Assembly (NCBI GenBank): GCA_903828675.1 | Contig: CAIKND010000124.1 | Location: 1 to 62,636, forward strand | Source of the DNA: an uncultured Acidobacteriaceae bacterium | GTDB lineage: Bacteria; Acidobacteriota; Terriglobia; Terriglobales; Acidobacteriaceae | Length of the DNA stretch: 62,636 nucleotides | Direction of reading: 5' to 3' | Part shown: one piece after another, positions 17,136 to 26,059 of the stretch | Numbering within the stretch: position 1 is the stretch's first letter | How the letters are laid out: each line of letters opens with the position of its first letter | Program-made: the position numbers and the translations under genes | The notes under the pieces: model-generated | What the model saw: the letters and a program-made list of their open reading frames with translations, nothing else | What the model was told of the DNA's origin: nothing | Databases searched by the model: none

Positions 17136-17265
17136 ATTATGCTCCAGAATGCCTAATGTCTTCAAGCGCATATTTATAGAATCATCCCGGACGCTGAAAA
17201 CGGTGCGAAGTTCGAGAAGCGACAATTTTACTTTACTTTCCCTACCGACTTAGCCTGTCCCGTTC

Positions 17266-18501
17266 CTACAGCAATCCCGGCAAGCTCAACAAACAGAACA
17301 CTGCCTGCAGCACCAGGATGGCTCCGCCTGCCGCCATCGCCAGCCGTCCTCGCGGACCCTCGTACGCATCCGCCAGCACACCACCGGCAAACGTAACCAG
17401 GAACGGCAGCGCCCACAGCCAGGGACTTCCCTGCGCTCCCGTCATCACCAGCACAATCAACACCGCGAAGCAGATCAGCGGAGTGGTATTGCCGAAATAG
17501 CGTGACCGCCTAAGTCCCAGATAAAGCGCCAGCGCCGCGCCTGCGGCTATGGTTATCCCCGCATTGCCCAGCGTGCTGAAGAACCTTCGCGCCGGATCCA
17601 AAGAGAACCACAGCAGCCCTGCCTGCGACCGGAAGGCGTAGCTGAACGCGTCCGGAGAGAACCCGTAGCAGGCAAAGATCATCACCAGCGCCCCGGCCAC
17701 CGCCGCCAGCACCACCGGCAGCACCTGGCTTCTGCGCCCTTCGGCCACCCACAGCATCAGCGCCAGCCCTAACAGGGCTACCACCGGCAGAGCGGCAATG
17801 TGTGAGGCCGCAGCCACGCCAAAGGCGACTGTCAGCAGAACGATCCGGGGCCGCCACTTGCGTCTCGGACCCTGCATTGCGTGGGCCACGCCGATGCAGG
17901 TGTACACGCCCCCATAGACTCCAAGCGCCGCCAGCACCTCTGCATTCGGCGCCACGCACAGTCTGAGCACCGCCGGAGAGAAACAGTAGAGCGACAGAGC
18001 CGTGTAGCCACCGAGGTTCCCGTAGAGCCGCCGCGTAACCCACCAGATGCATCCGCCCAGCACGCATCCGGCCAGCAGAAAGGGCAGCCTCAACAGCAGC
18101 AGCACATAGGGCATCTGGTGACGCAGTTCCCAGGTACTCAGGTCAGAGGCCCTTACCTCACCCCCTGCATCCTGAAAAACCCGGTCCTCAGGCTTGCGGA
18201 ACCGGTCCAGCCCCTTCTCAACGAGCAGGTTCAGAGTGAGGGGCAACCCCGCCATCCGGTAAGCAAGAATCCCGTCGTGGATGTTCCCGCACGTCGTAAA
18301 GTACCCGGACAGGGCAGATGGCCGCTCCCAGGTCTCGCGGCCGCAACGCGCATATTGGTAGTCTCGATCGGTGAGCGTCTGGTGCCCTGTAAGCCAAAGC
18401 CCCTGGACGAGAAACAGCGCCAGCAACCCAGCCGCAATGCGCTGCGGCAGATTGAAGCGAAAGCGGCGAAGAATTCCGAACCGGTGGGTCATCACGCTCA
18501 A
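17266..18501 (-). CDS. Polytopic membrane protein, GT-C glycosyltransferase-like
   Basis: The 411-residue protein has about ten hydrophobic helices (first at about residues 20-38, then regular segments from 128 to 408). The large extracytoplasmic loop after helix 1 contains DRDYQYARCGRETW, and residues around 95-125 are polar. This layout of a long first loop with acidic residues followed by many helices resembles GT-C lipid-sugar glycosyltransferases, but I see no diagnostic motif, so this is a guess. An alternative start is Met4 (18492). Confidence 0.6.
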   Translation of the reverse strand: MSVMTHRFGILRRFRFNLPQRIAAGLLALFLVQGLWLTGHQTLTDRDYQYARCGRETWERPSALSGYFTTCGNIHDGILAYRMAGLPLTLNLLVEKGLDRFRKPEDRVFQDAGGEVRASDLSTWELRHQMPYVLLLLRLPFLLAGCVLGGCIWWVTRRLYGNLGGYTALSLYCFSPAVLRLCVAPNAEVLAALGVYGGVYTCIGVAHAMQGPRRKWRPRIVLLTVAFGVAAASHIAALPVVALLGLALMLWVAEGRRSQVLPVVLAAVAGALVMIFACYGFSPDAFSYAFRSQAGLLWFSLDPARRFFSTLGNAGITIAAGAALALYLGLRRSRYFGNTTPLICFAVLIVLVMTGAQGSPWLWALPFLVTFAGGVLADAYEGPRGRLAMAAGGAILVLQAVFCLLSLPGLL

Positions 18502-18624
18502 ATGGACAGGTTCCAGTCTAAACGCCCCACTCCATACCTGTCGTAATCCGCTTTTGCATCTTTGCAGGTCCGCAAGCGGCGGGTGGATCTCCCCAGCATT
18601 CCTAAACTTTTGCCTCTAAACACA

Positions 18625-18652
18625 GAAATGCCGCCCCGAAGGACGGCATTTC
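18625..18652 (-). terminator. Terminator of the BIG2 lipoprotein gene
   Basis: GAAATGCCG (18625-18633) pairs with CGGCATTTC (18644-18652). On the minus strand the stem is followed by TGTGTTT, an imperfect T-tract, 16 bases after the stop codon of the 18669 gene. Confidence 0.7.
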
Positions 18653-18668
18653 TTGCAAGGGTTGCTGT

Positions 18669-21600
18669 CTAGTTGATGATGGCTGCGACCGTATCGTTGT
18701 TGGCCAACGAGACGATGCACTTGTCTGGCCCGTTCGGACTAACGGTTCCAACTGGTGCGCAGTTTGAGGACCATCCATTGAAGGTGCCGCTCGCTCCTGG
18801 AGTTGCGGTCAGGGTCACCGTGGTGCCAATCGGATAAGTCGCCACGCACACGGAGGTGCCAGTGGAGTCGCAATGGATCGTATCCACAACGCCCGTGGCG
18901 GAAGGAGCCGTTACGCTCCAGGTGGTTGTGTTCCTGCCGGCGTTTTCGACAGTCAGCGTCGCCAACCCTGTTCCGATCGGGCCTGCAACTGGGATAACGC
19001 TAAACGACGCGGTCCCTGTCACGGCAGTGCCGTCTGGGTTCGAGGTAGTGTCCGTGGCGATAATGGCCGTGGATCCCTGGACCAGGAACAGTGCCGTGGC
19101 AAGCCCGGAACCGTTGATGGTGGCAAGCTTTGTGTCGCTGGAACTCCAGGTGACCGTGCTTGTCAGATCCCGGACGGTTGGAGTGGTTGAGAATGTTCCG
19201 ATGGCGATGAATTGCCCGGTTTCATTCAGCGATTCAACCGTTTGAGAGGCAGGCAAGATGGCAATCGAAAGCAGAGGCTCCGGCGCCGATGTCGCAGCCG
19301 GTACCGTGATGGTCGCGGTAGCCGTTACCACGCTTGTGGCTGAATTCGTGTATTCGGCAATGATAGTTGCAGTACCTGGACCCTGAGCCGCGGCAAGCCC
19401 GGTGTGGAGGCCAACCGTGGCAACTTTCGTATTACTGGAACTCCAGGTAAGGTTGGTTGCTGTTGTCACGTCCGATTGCAGACCGGTTGTTCCATCCGTG
19501 CCCATCGCAATGAATTGGCCGGATTGATTCATCTCCACCGTCTGGGAGGCCGGAAGGACAGCAAGCGACGCGACTGGTTCTGATGCGGCGTTTACGACCG
19601 TAAAGGTTGCGGTAGCCGTTACCACACTCGTGTCTGGGTTCGAGGCGATGGCCAGAATGACAGCGGTGCCCTGGCCCACCGCGGTCACAAGCCCGCTGGA
19701 AGCGCCCACAGTAGCAACTTTCGTATTGCTGGAACTCCAGGTGGCCGTGGTCGTGAGATTCTGTGTGGCGGGCGCGGTCGAGAATGTCCCGATAGCGGTG
19801 AATTGACCCTTTTGACCAGGGTATGCAACCGATTCAAAGCCAGGAATAATGGCCAGCGAGAGCAGAGGCTCCGATGCTACGCCAGCAACTGTCAGGGTTG
19901 CCGTCGCCGGCACCACGCTCAAATCCGGATTCGTCGCGATGGCCGTGATCGTGGTCTGGCCCTGGCTTAGCGCCGTGGCGATGCCCGCGGAATCGATGGT
20001 GGCAACCAGCGAGTTGGAGGAACTCCAGACAACTTGGCTGGTCACGTTCACCGCAAGGCCTGTGCTGCTATTGGTGCCGATGGCGACAAAACCAATGGTC
20101 TGAAGGGTCGATCCAATCGTCGGCAAGGTGACAGCCTGCGAACCGGGAATAATTGACAGCGCCGAGATCGTCGAAGTGGATGGTCCGGTCACCGTAAAGG
20201 TCGCCGTAGCCGTCGCCCCAGTCTTGTCGGTGTTATTGGTGACGACGACCGTAATAGCCGTCGCGCCCTGCCCAACCCCTGTGGCAATTCCTGTATTGGG
20301 GTCGATGGTAGCGACTTGCGTGTTGCTGGAACCCCATTTGACGCTGTAGCCGCTTACGTTCGCCATGTTTTGGTTGCCCGGTGTGGATGAACTCGACGAG
20401 AAGTCGCCGATTGCCATGAATTGGGTGGTTTGGCCGGCCGCAGCCACCGATTGCGAGGCGGGAACGATGGCCAGCGAGAGCAGCGGCCCCGGTGTAATGG
20501 GAATGTTCACGGTGAGCGTTGCCGTTCCTGTCACTACCGTGCCGTCTGGATTCGAGGCAATTGCCGTGATCGCCGTTATGCCGTTGGCAACAGCCGTGGC
20601 GATTCCGCTGGCCGAATTGATCTTGGCTACCGAGGGAACGCTGGAGTTCCACACTGCCGCATTGATCGTCGCCGAACCGATGATCGCCGGCACACCGGTC
20701 AGGTTCACCGTCGTGCCGCTTGCCGTGGTGCCGATGGCAATAAGCCCGGCGGACTGATTAGTTGCCGTGAGCGTCTGCGAGGCCGGAACGATGGCCAGCG
20801 ACACGATCGGCTCCGGTGTGGTGGGAATGTTCACGGTGAGCGTTGCTGTTCCCGTCACTACCGTGCCGTCTGGATTAACGGCGACGGCCGTGATCGCCGT
20901 GGTGCCGTTAGCAACGGCCGTGGCGACTCCACTGGCTGAATTGATCTTGGCCACCGAGGGAACGCTGGAGTTCCACACTGCCGCATTGATCGTCGCCGAA
21001 CCGATCGTAGCCGGCATATTGGTCAGGTTCACCGTCGTGCCGCTTGCCGTGGTGCCAATGGCGATGAACCCTGCGGTCTGATTGGTTGCCGTGAGCGTCT
21101 GCGAGGCGGGAACGATGGCCAGCGATACCAGCGGCTCCGTTGTGGTGGGAATGTTCACGGTGATGGTTGCCGTTCCTGTAACCACTGAGCCGTCGGGATT
21201 CGTGGCCATAGCCGTAATGGCGGCTGTGCCGTTGGCAACAGCCGTAGCGACTCCGGTGGCTGAATTGATCTTGGCCACCGAGGGAACGCTGGAGTTCCAC
21301 ACTGCCGCGTTGATCGTCGCCGAACCGATGGTCGCCGGCACACCGGTCAGGTTCACCGTGGTGCCGCTTGCCGTGGTCCCGATGGCGATGAGCCCAGCGG
21401 TCTGATTGGCAGTCGTGAGGGTCTGCGAGGCGGGAACGATGGCCAGCGATACCAGCGGCTCCGGTGAGCCAGTAGTGGTTACGGTGTAGGTTGCAGTTCC
21501 CGCTACCACTGTCCCATCCGGATTTGTGGCGACAGCTGTAATGGTGGTTGTGCCTGAGGCGACCGCCGTGGCAAGCCCGGTGGCTGGATTAATCGTGGCC

Positions 21601-22148
21601 ACTGCGGCGACGCTCGAGTTCCACGATGCAGCCTTGATCGTGACCCCATTGATCGTTGCCGGCTGATTGGTCAGGTTCACCGTAGTGCCCGATGCCGTGG
21701 TGCCGATGGCGATGAACTGGGCCGTTTGATTAACCGCCGTGGCCGTTTGCGAGGAGGGAACGATGGCCAGCGAAGCCAGCGGTTCTCCCGAACTGCTGGA
21801 ATTGCCAGTAACGGTGAGCATCGCAGTGGCGCTGCTGGAGCCGGCCATACTGGCCGTAATGGTAGATGTGCCTGCTGAAAGCGCGGTGGCCAGTCCGGAA
21901 GAACTCACGGTCGCCACGGCAGGCGTGCTCGAGGTCCAGGTCACCTGGGTCGTCACGTCCTGAGAAGTGGTGGGATGGCTCCCGTGGCCGATGATCCCAT
22001 TCGCGGTAAACTGTACGGTCTGGCCCACCGTTAGAGCCTGTGTCGTCGGGGTGATCTGGATGTAGCCTACTTGGTTATTGACGCAACCGGCAATTGGCAG
22101 CATTACGCAAACGAGTCCCAGCGCCCTCAGGCAATCACGACCGAACAT
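18669..22148 (-). CDS. Large lipoprotein with ten BIG2-like repeats
   Basis: The 1159-residue protein has a lipoprotein signal with lipobox LPIAGC near residue 20 and then about ten bacterial Ig-like (BIG2) domains of about 105-110 residues, recognisable by units such as LAIVPASQT, WSSSNTKVATV and GTATITV. Three consecutive domains are almost identical (see 20470-21441). The last 95 residues form a different beta domain with FNGWSSNC and two Cys pairs, like the C-terminal InlB-type bacterial repeat. It is likely surface exposed and may be adhesive. I chose the ATG at 22148 (GGAGG 6 bases upstream) over that at 22190. Confidence 0.88.
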   Translation of the reverse strand: MFGRDCLRALGLVCVMLPIAGCVNNQVGYIQITPTTQALTVGQTVQFTANGIIGHGSHPTTSQDVTTQVTWTSSTPAVATVSSSGLATALSAGTSTITASMAGSSSATAMLTVTGNSSSSGEPLASLAIVPSSQTATAVNQTAQFIAIGTTASGTTVNLTNQPATINGVTIKAASWNSSVAAVATINPATGLATAVASGTTTITAVATNPDGTVVAGTATYTVTTTGSPEPLVSLAIVPASQTLTTANQTAGLIAIGTTASGTTVNLTGVPATIGSATINAAVWNSSVPSVAKINSATGVATAVANGTAAITAMATNPDGSVVTGTATITVNIPTTTEPLVSLAIVPASQTLTATNQTAGFIAIGTTASGTTVNLTNMPATIGSATINAAVWNSSVPSVAKINSASGVATAVANGTTAITAVAVNPDGTVVTGTATLTVNIPTTPEPIVSLAIVPASQTLTATNQSAGLIAIGTTASGTTVNLTGVPAIIGSATINAAVWNSSVPSVAKINSASGIATAVANGITAITAIASNPDGTVVTGTATLTVNIPITPGPLLSLAIVPASQSVAAAGQTTQFMAIGDFSSSSSTPGNQNMANVSGYSVKWGSSNTQVATIDPNTGIATGVGQGATAITVVVTNNTDKTGATATATFTVTGPSTSTISALSIIPGSQAVTLPTIGSTLQTIGFVAIGTNSSTGLAVNVTSQVVWSSSNSLVATIDSAGIATALSQGQTTITAIATNPDLSVVPATATLTVAGVASEPLLSLAIIPGFESVAYPGQKGQFTAIGTFSTAPATQNLTTTATWSSSNTKVATVGASSGLVTAVGQGTAVILAIASNPDTSVVTATATFTVVNAASEPVASLAVLPASQTVEMNQSGQFIAMGTDGTTGLQSDVTTATNLTWSSSNTKVATVGLHTGLAAAQGPGTATIIAEYTNSATSVVTATATITVPAATSAPEPLLSIAILPASQTVESLNETGQFIAIGTFSTTPTVRDLTSTVTWSSSDTKLATINGSGLATALFLVQGSTAIIATDTTSNPDGTAVTGTASFSVIPVAGPIGTGLATLTVENAGRNTTTWSVTAPSATGVVDTIHCDSTGTSVCVATYPIGTTVTLTATPGASGTFNGWSSNCAPVGTVSPNGPDKCIVSLANNDTVAAIIN
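20470..21441 (-). repeat. Three near-identical 324-bp in-frame tandem repeats
   Basis: The segment CTGGAGTTCCACACTGCCGC recurs at 20641, 20965 and 21289, exactly 324 bp (108 codons) apart, with the surrounding sequence almost unchanged. The remaining domains of the same gene are much more diverged. This indicates recent duplication or gene conversion within the gene. The outer boundaries given are approximate. Confidence 0.85.
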
Positions 22149-22569
22149 GTTTAGCCTCCATGCATTTGTGGCTGACTTTACTCGCCCCATCCGCTGACGC
22201 AGCCATGTACACGTTTTAGGTGCCGGATGTTAGTTCAATGATCAACCGGCACCGTTGCCGCGAGAACATCTTCCTGCTTACGGAATCAAGTCAGTCAATA
22301 AAACTCTTCCAGGACAGACAGATGGCGATGGACCGAATCGGGTCCCGCCTGGAATTGCAAAATGAACTTTCATCCAAAACTGCTGCAAGTTCAAGGCCAA
22401 TCCTCATCTTGCTTAAGTGATTTAGAATCCGCCAGGTGAATTCGCCGCAAACTACGCGGGTGTAACCTGCAGTACACGCATCTGGCCGCCTAGATTCTTG
22501 TGTTTACAATCAGCCGCCATCGCTCATCCGGTTGCACCTGCAACCCTGCCCCGCTACACTTCCCACAGC
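22149..22569. other. Intergenic region between BIG2 gene and ruvB
   Basis: The two genes diverge across 421 bases that must hold both promoters. A 66-codon open frame at 22220-22420 has no ribosome binding site and no recognisable features. The composition drops in GC around 22280-22430. I see no RNA gene or clear operator. Confidence 0.5.
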
Positions 22570-23607
22570 ATGGCAATCGCCCGCGACAACACTCCGGAAC
22601 GTCTCGTAAGCGCCGCGCGCGCCGACGAAGAGCAGGGTTTTGAACTCAAACTCCGTCCCCGCTGGCTGGGCGAGTTCATCGGCCAGCCCAAAGCCAAGGA
22701 GCAGCTCGCCATAGCGCTTGAGGCTGCCAAATCCCGCGGCGAGGCTCTCGACCACGTGCTCCTCTTTGGCCCCCCAGGCTTGGGCAAAACCACCCTCGCC
22801 ACCATCATTGCCAATGAACTGGATGTAGGATTCCAGCAGACCTCAGGCCCCGCCCTTCAGATTCAAGGCGACCTGACGGCCATCCTCACCAACCTGCGCG
22901 AGCGCCAGGTGCTTTTCCTCGACGAGATCCACCGCATGCAGCCGGTGCTGGAAGAAAAACTCTACACCGCCCTCGAGGACTACAAGCTCGACATCATCAT
23001 CGGACAGGGCCCAGCGGCGCGCACCCACGTCATGGAGATCCGCCCCTTCACCTTCATCGGCGCCACAACGAGACCCGGCCTGCTGTCTTCGCCCTTGCGG
23101 TCACGGTTCGGCATTCTGCTGCGCCTCGAGTTCTACACGGAAGAAGATCTCCGCTTCATCGTCACCCGATCCGCAGAGGTCATGGGCATTCCCATTGACG
23201 AGGACGGCGCTGCGGAAATCGCGCTTCGGTCACGGGGTACACCACGCATCGCCAACCGCCTGCTGCGCCGCGTAAGAGACTACGCGCAGGTGCGCGCATC
23301 GGGCGTAATCGATCGCCCCACGGCTAACGCGGCCCTCACCATGCTGGAAGTGGATGCGCACGGCTTTGACGAAATTGACCGCAAGCTGCTGCTGGCCATC
23401 ATTCAGAAATACGATGGCGGTCCCGTCGGCCTCAGCACCCTGGCTGCGACTCTCGCCGAAGAAGAAGACGCTCTCGAAGAGGTCTACGAACCCTTCCTGA
23501 TTCAGATAGGATTTCTTGACCGCACACCGCGAGGCCGCGTCGCCACCCGCCTCGCCTACGAACATTTCGGCCTGACCATGCCGGGCCGCCAGGCGCCCTT
23601 GTTTTGA
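22570..23607 (+). CDS. ruvB: Holliday junction branch migration ATPase RuvB
   Basis: The 345-residue AAA+ motor drives branch migration with RuvA. Walker A is GPPGLGKTT (67-75), Walker B is LFLDEIH (115-121), sensor 1 is in [10 protein letters not shown], and the arginine-finger region is SPLRSRFG. The C-terminal winged helix follows (about 265-340, including RTPRGRVAT). The frame opens at 22498, but [12 protein letters not shown] at 22570 is the normal N-terminus. No ruvA or ruvC is nearby. Confidence 0.96.
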   Translation: MAIARDNTPERLVSAARADEEQGFELKLRPRWLGEFIGQPKAKEQLAIALEAAKSRGEALDHVLLFGPPGLGKTTLATIIANELDVGFQQTSGPALQIQGDLTAILTNLRERQVLFLDEIHRMQPVLEEKLYTALEDYKLDIIIGQGPAARTHVMEIRPFTFIGATTRPGLLSSPLRSRFGILLRLEFYTEEDLRFIVTRSAEVMGIPIDEDGAAEIALRSRGTPRIANRLLRRVRDYAQVRASGVIDRPTANAALTMLEVDAHGFDEIDRKLLLAIIQKYDGGPVGLSTLAATLAEEEDALEEVYEPFLIQIGFLDRTPRGRVATRLAYEHFGLTMPGRQAPLF

Positions 23608-23640
23608 GTTTGAGAACCGCACCATCGAGGAGAGTTTCTT

Positions 23641-24198
23641 ATGGCACTTACTGAATCCACCATGCTCCCGCTTGGCACCATTGCGCCGGATTTCGCACTT
23701 ACCGATGTTGTTACGGGAAAGGCTGTCCATCGCGACGGCTTCCGCGGCCAAAAGGCGTTGCTGGTCATGTTTATCTGCGCCCACTGTCCCTATGTCAAGC
23801 ACATCAATCAGGGTCTCGCGTCGCTCGGCAAAGACTATGCCGGGCAGCCCATCGCCATTGTTGCCATCAGCGCAAACGATGTGGACACGCACCCCTCCGA
23901 CAGCCCCGTCGGACTCAAGCAGCAGGCAGAGACCTTCGGCTTTGCTTTCCCGTACCTCTATGACGAAACCCAGGCTGTCGCGCGCGCCTATAGGGCCGCA
24001 TGCACCCCGGATCTGTTCCTCTTCGATGCGGATTTCAAGCTCGTCTACCGTGGCCAGTTCGATTCCAGCCGACCCGGCAACGGTGTACCTGTCAGCGGCG
24101 AAGATCTCCGCATTGCCATCGATACCGTTCTCGCCGGAAAGCCCGTTCCCGCGGATCAGCGGCCATCGATAGGCTGCAACATCAAGTGGAAGGTATAA
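23641..24198 (+). CDS. Thioredoxin-like peroxiredoxin-family protein (AhpC/TSA)
   Basis: The 185-residue protein has a redox CxxC (Cys46 and Cys49 in FICAHCPYVKH), an N-terminal GTIAPDFALTD start and a C-terminal part with SGEDLRIAIDTVLAG. It belongs to the common cytoplasmic thioredoxin-family group with CAHCPYVKH, related to ResA and AhpC/TSA but lacking a signal peptide. It likely reduces disulfides or peroxides. It follows ruvB by 33 bases and ends in a strong terminator. Confidence 0.87.
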   Translation: MALTESTMLPLGTIAPDFALTDVVTGKAVHRDGFRGQKALLVMFICAHCPYVKHINQGLASLGKDYAGQPIAIVAISANDVDTHPSDSPVGLKQQAETFGFAFPYLYDETQAVARAYRAACTPDLFLFDADFKLVYRGQFDSSRPGNGVPVSGEDLRIAIDTVLAGKPVPADQRPSIGCNIKWKV

Positions 24199-24200
24199 AA

Positions 24201-24237
24201 AAGAGCGAGTCGGCAGAGTAACTGCCGACTCGCTCTT
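24201..24237. terminator. Bidirectional rho-independent terminator
   Basis: AAGAGCGAGTCGGCAG (24201-24216) pairs perfectly with CTGCCGACTCGCTCTT (24222-24237) over a 5-base loop. On the minus strand it is followed by TTTTTT, so it ends the DUF885 gene well; on the plus strand it follows the thioredoxin-like gene by 3 bases. Confidence 0.92.
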
Positions 24238-24273
24238 CTGATCTGAAACTACAAGAGCTGTCTTATCGAACGA

Positions 24274-26043
24274 TTACAACGCCGGCGAACCATCCCCCAG
24301 CATCGCTTCCCGCACAATCTTTACCGGCGGAAATCCCTGCCGCAGAAAATCGTTGTGGAACTTCTCGAGCGAGAACGCCGCGCCCTGCTTCTTCTTCATG
24401 TCCTCGAGCAGTTTCATAATCTCCAGCTTGCCCAGCGTGTAGTAGAGATAAGTGGGATCGCTTGCCCCGCGCTTCGTCTCCACTACCGCATTCTCTTTCG
24501 ACTGGTAGCCTTCCTTCTGGAAGAACGCTTCAGCCTCTTCGACATTCATTTTTCCGGTGTGCATTTGAATGCCGACAATGAATCGCGCATTGCGCAGTAG
24601 CGCATCCTGCAACTGCCCGAGGCGCAGGAACTTCGATTCGCGTGCATCCTTCGCGCCCGTACCCGGCTGGCCGTAGCCCTCGTCCAGCATCATCTGCTCG
24701 GTGTAGTGCGCCCACCCTTCCACGTTGGTGTTCGCGCCCAGCAGCTTGCGCACGCGACTCGGCGCCTGCGGTACCCAGAGGAATTGAATATAGTGACCAG
24801 GATAGGTTTCGTGCACTGCGGTTGACACCACCGTGCCCACGTTGAAGCCGTGCATGTAACCCTCGACTTCAGCAGGCGTCATCTTTGGATCGGGCAGCGT
24901 CACGTTGAAATAGGCTTCAGTGGCGTGAGTTTCGAATGGCCCCGGCGTGTCCATGCTGGCCGTGGTGATGGCGCGCATGAAGGGCGGGGTCTCTTCAAGA
25001 ATCGGCCGCACATCCGAGGGGATGGTCACAATATGATGTGAGCGGATAAAGCCCACCAGCCCGTCGAACGTCGCGCGAAACGCATCCATCAACTTATCCG
25101 GCGCAGGATGATTTCCGCCTAGTTGCTCCAGCACTTCGGCCGGCGTCTTTGCCGGCTCCAACTCCGCGGCCACCTGCTTGAAGTGCTCCTGGTTGGCCCG
25201 CATGTTCGCCCATCCAATCTCGAGCAGCTTGTCCAGCGGCAGACCTACCATCTCGTCATACTGCAGTTTCTTCGAGAAGGTCTCCGCGCCGATGCGGAAG
25301 TCGCCATTGGACTTGGCGAGCAAATCCGTCTTGAGCCAGCCCAGGTAACTATTCAGTTCCGCGATGACCGCCGCATTCGTCCGCGCAAATTCCACTTTCA
25401 GCACAGGGTCCTTGGCATCGGAAAAAGCCAGCGGTACATCGTGCTCAAAGAAGCTGACAATTCCCGGCAACTGCTCGATGGCAATTTCAGTAAAGATGTG
25501 CGGCGGATTCTTCAAATTCGCGCGCGCATTCGTCAGCAGCCCTGGCATCTGCATCTCGCGCGCAATCAGCGACCGCAGCCGCTCATCGGGCGAAGCGAAC
25601 TTGCGTTCCATCAGCGTAAACGCCGCATTCGCGCAGGTACTCGAATAGTTGTCGGCATTCTGTTCCCACGGGCGAATCGTCTCCAACGTCAAAAGCGCGG
25701 AGCGGATGTTCCCGAGTACGATTTCCCTGTCGCCGCGTGTCGTTTGGTCGAGTTCGCCGGCCGGAACCGCTTCCACGCGCTTCTCGAAATCCTTCAGCGC
25801 CACAATCTCCGCGTCGATATTCTTGCGTGCGTAGTTCTCCAGTTGCGTGTCGTATTGGTGATAGCCCGCCAGCGTTCCGCTTGTCGGGGAGTAGTGGAAA
25901 TACACGCTGTCAAGATATTCGTCCGAGACCGTCTGAAACTTCAGCTTCCACGCCGCATCCGCCGCATGTCCGGCTACCGCAAACGACATACACACTCCCA
26001 TCGCAACTATCGCAAGAGTCCTTCTCATCGCATCTCTTTTCAT
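24274..26043 (-). CDS. Secreted DUF885-family metallopeptidase-like protein
   Basis: The 589-residue protein has a signal peptide (MKRDAMRRTLAIVAMGVCMSF split by charged start, cleavage near AGHA-AD) and the DUF885 fold. The probable zinc motif is HETYPGHY in the C-terminal half, with NVEGWAHYTEQMMLDEGY downstream, a pattern also seen in carboxypeptidase Taq-like enzymes. The substrates are unknown. I chose the Met at 26043; an upstream Met at 26067 would overlap mfd by 8 bases. It is the last gene of the minus-strand run tdk-mfd-DUF885. Confidence 0.85.
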   Translation of the reverse strand: MKRDAMRRTLAIVAMGVCMSFAVAGHAADAAWKLKFQTVSDEYLDSVYFHYSPTSGTLAGYHQYDTQLENYARKNIDAEIVALKDFEKRVEAVPAGELDQTTRGDREIVLGNIRSALLTLETIRPWEQNADNYSSTCANAAFTLMERKFASPDERLRSLIAREMQMPGLLTNARANLKNPPHIFTEIAIEQLPGIVSFFEHDVPLAFSDAKDPVLKVEFARTNAAVIAELNSYLGWLKTDLLAKSNGDFRIGAETFSKKLQYDEMVGLPLDKLLEIGWANMRANQEHFKQVAAELEPAKTPAEVLEQLGGNHPAPDKLMDAFRATFDGLVGFIRSHHIVTIPSDVRPILEETPPFMRAITTASMDTPGPFETHATEAYFNVTLPDPKMTPAEVEGYMHGFNVGTVVSTAVHETYPGHYIQFLWVPQAPSRVRKLLGANTNVEGWAHYTEQMMLDEGYGQPGTGAKDARESKFLRLGQLQDALLRNARFIVGIQMHTGKMNVEEAEAFFQKEGYQSKENAVVETKRGASDPTYLYYTLGKLEIMKLLEDMKKKQGAAFSLEKFHNDFLRQGFPPVKIVREAMLGDGSPAL

Positions 26044-26059
26044 TCTCAAGGTCACCACA

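Noticed and set aside
20470..21441. Regular repeats suggesting a CRISPR or other array
   Set aside because: Units are 324 bp, in frame, and encode BIG2 domains; there are no short repeats with unique spacers.
22220..22420. 66-codon frame in the ruvB upstream region
   Set aside because: No ribosome binding site, no recognisable features, and nothing to support expression.
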